From NCBI RefSeq assembly GCF_014904065.1, contig NZ_JACXJG010000001.1, positions 6,303 to 12,324 of the forward strand: a stretch of 6,022 bases of DNA, in the 5' to 3' direction. Source of the DNA: Gulosibacter sediminis. GTDB lineage: Bacteria; Actinomycetota; Actinomycetes; Actinomycetales; Microbacteriaceae. A program made the position numbers and the translations under genes. Under the pieces are notes generated by a model, which worked only from the letters and a program-made list of their open reading frames with translations, ran no database searches and was not told the DNA's origin. Every line of letters begins with the position of its first letter. Within the stretch, counting starts at the first letter, position 1. Shown piece after piece: positions 5,309 through 6,022 of the stretch.

Positions 5309-6022
5309 TCAGTCGACCCGAGCCCAGTGCTCCGCCCAGGCGATTCGGGTCGGCCACACCTCGTGCGTGGACGACGGGAGCTTGTCCGCAGAAATGAGCC
5401 CGGCGAGCGCCTCGCCTGACCGACGACCGAACTCGTGCGGCTGCGTGTCGAGCGCCGAGATCTGGGGCGCGTTGACCTCGCTGAGCGGGTCGCCGGCGCA
5501 GGAGGAGATCCACGGCACCGCAGAATCCGCGTAGCCGATGTGTAGGGCGGCCGAGCACACCGCCGCGAGGCGCTGGCCGGCGAAGATCATCGTGTCGGGC
5601 GCATTCTTCTGCTCGAGCTCGCCGCGCACGAGCGCGATGATGTCGGCATCAGGACCGTTGACCGGGAACATGCGCACCGATCCCGAGACCCCGAGGTGCT
5701 CACACCACCGCTCGAACGCGGCGGTCACGCGGTCGCGCCACGACGACGCGAGCGACAAATCCGGGGCAATGAGCATGGGGCGTCGGGCCCCGGAGGCCAC
5801 CGCGGATCGCAGCAGGTGGCCGATGACCTCGTCGTAGTTGATGTCGATCGACAGGCTGGGCTTCGGGCCGGGCACCGGCGCACCATCGGCGGCGACCACC
5901 GGCACGCCAAATGCGATGAGCTCGCGCAGGCGCTCCGAATCCTCCTCGGCGTCGATGAACACGGCGCCGTCGGCGGCGAGCAGGCCGCCCGAGCGCGGCC
6001 GGTCGGCGGTCGTGAGCAGCAC
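5309..6022 (-). CDS. LacI-family transcriptional regulator, C-terminal part (start beyond the right window edge)
   Basis: LacI-type regulators bind DNA through an N-terminal helix-turn-helix and sense a small molecule, usually a sugar, through a periplasmic-binding-protein-like domain. The 237 visible residues are that ligand-binding domain; the DNA-binding part lies outside the window, and the GTG at the very edge is not a credible start. Recognisable elements are GAVFIDAEEDSERLRELIAFGVPVVAADG (hinge side), HLLRSAVASGARRPMLIAPD, SSWRDRVTAAFERWCEHLG, DTMIFAGQRLAAVCSAAL, and the characteristic ISALDTQPHEFGRRSGEALAGLI close to the end. The C-terminus (VWPTRIAWAEHWARVD, then TGA at 5311-5309) is a normal LacI ending. 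Where many relatives have FAxND the sequence reads FAGQR, so ligand contacts may differ. The ligand and target genes cannot be inferred. It converges with the unknown membrane-protein gene. Confidence 0.87.
   Translation of the reverse strand: MLLTTADRPRSGGLLAADGAVFIDAEEDSERLRELIAFGVPVVAADGAPVPGPKPSLSIDINYDEVIGHLLRSAVASGARRPMLIAPDLSLASSWRDRVTAAFERWCEHLGVSGSVRMFPVNGPDADIIALVRGELEQKNAPDTMIFAGQRLAAVCSAALHIGYADSAVPWISSCAGDPLSEVNAPQISALDTQPHEFGRRSGEALAGLISADKLPSSTHEVWPTRIAWAEHWARVD

Noticed and set aside
5159..5317. Three GTCGAC hexamers at both ends and the middle of the 5160-5308 stretch, as possible junction repeats
   Set aside because: This hexamer is frequent by chance in DNA of this composition, and no longer direct repeat flanks the region.
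5166..5534. Plus-strand 122-codon frame opposite the remnant and the regulator
   Set aside because: Its third-position bias is weaker (about 29 of 38 codons sampled) than the minus strand's, it has no recognisable motif, and most of it is antisense to the LacI-type gene.

Overview
The base composition (very high G+C, with almost every third codon position G or C in the core genes) and the gene families point to an actinobacterium. Family Microbacteriaceae is my best guess, but it is an inference from style and synteny and not from a marker gene. No RNA gene, insertion sequence, CRISPR array or phage gene is visible.

Layout. (1) 1-422, minus strand: the first 140 codons of acetyl-CoA synthetase (acsA), running off the left edge. 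(2) 423-622: a divergent intergenic region holding a 14-bp palindrome and a hairpin just before the next gene. (3) 623-3808, plus strand: a compact, tightly packed Tad/Flp-type pilus operon. It encodes the TadA/CpaF motor ATPase, one integral-membrane platform protein that appears to combine the TadB and TadC halves, a 66-residue DUF4244-type pilin, a TadE-like pseudopilin, and a TadE/TadG-like protein of the Rv3654c type whose N-terminus carries an unusual repeat-containing extension. Gene order matches the mycobacterial Rv3659c-Rv3654c cluster; the CpaE/Ssd-like gene that often precedes tadA is absent here. (4) 3918-5159, plus strand: a membrane-anchored protein of unknown function with a proline-rich cytoplasmic tail, one membrane helix, a duplicated acidic helical ectodomain and a beta-rich C-terminal domain. 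Its codon use is visibly less G+C-biased than its neighbours. (5) 5160-5308: a short stretch that looks coding on the minus strand but has neither start nor stop, probably a gene remnant. (6) 5309-6022, minus strand: the ligand-binding domain and C-terminus of a LacI-family regulator, cut by the right edge.

How they work together: TadA hydrolyses ATP to drive the TadB/C-like platform, which would move the small pilin and the TadE-like minor subunits out of the membrane into a surface fibre. The prepilin peptidase needed to process them is not in the window. The unknown membrane protein sits where other actinobacteria continue the cluster, so it may be an accessory surface protein or an independent insertion. 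The flanking acsA and lacI-type genes are metabolic and have no evident link to the pilus.
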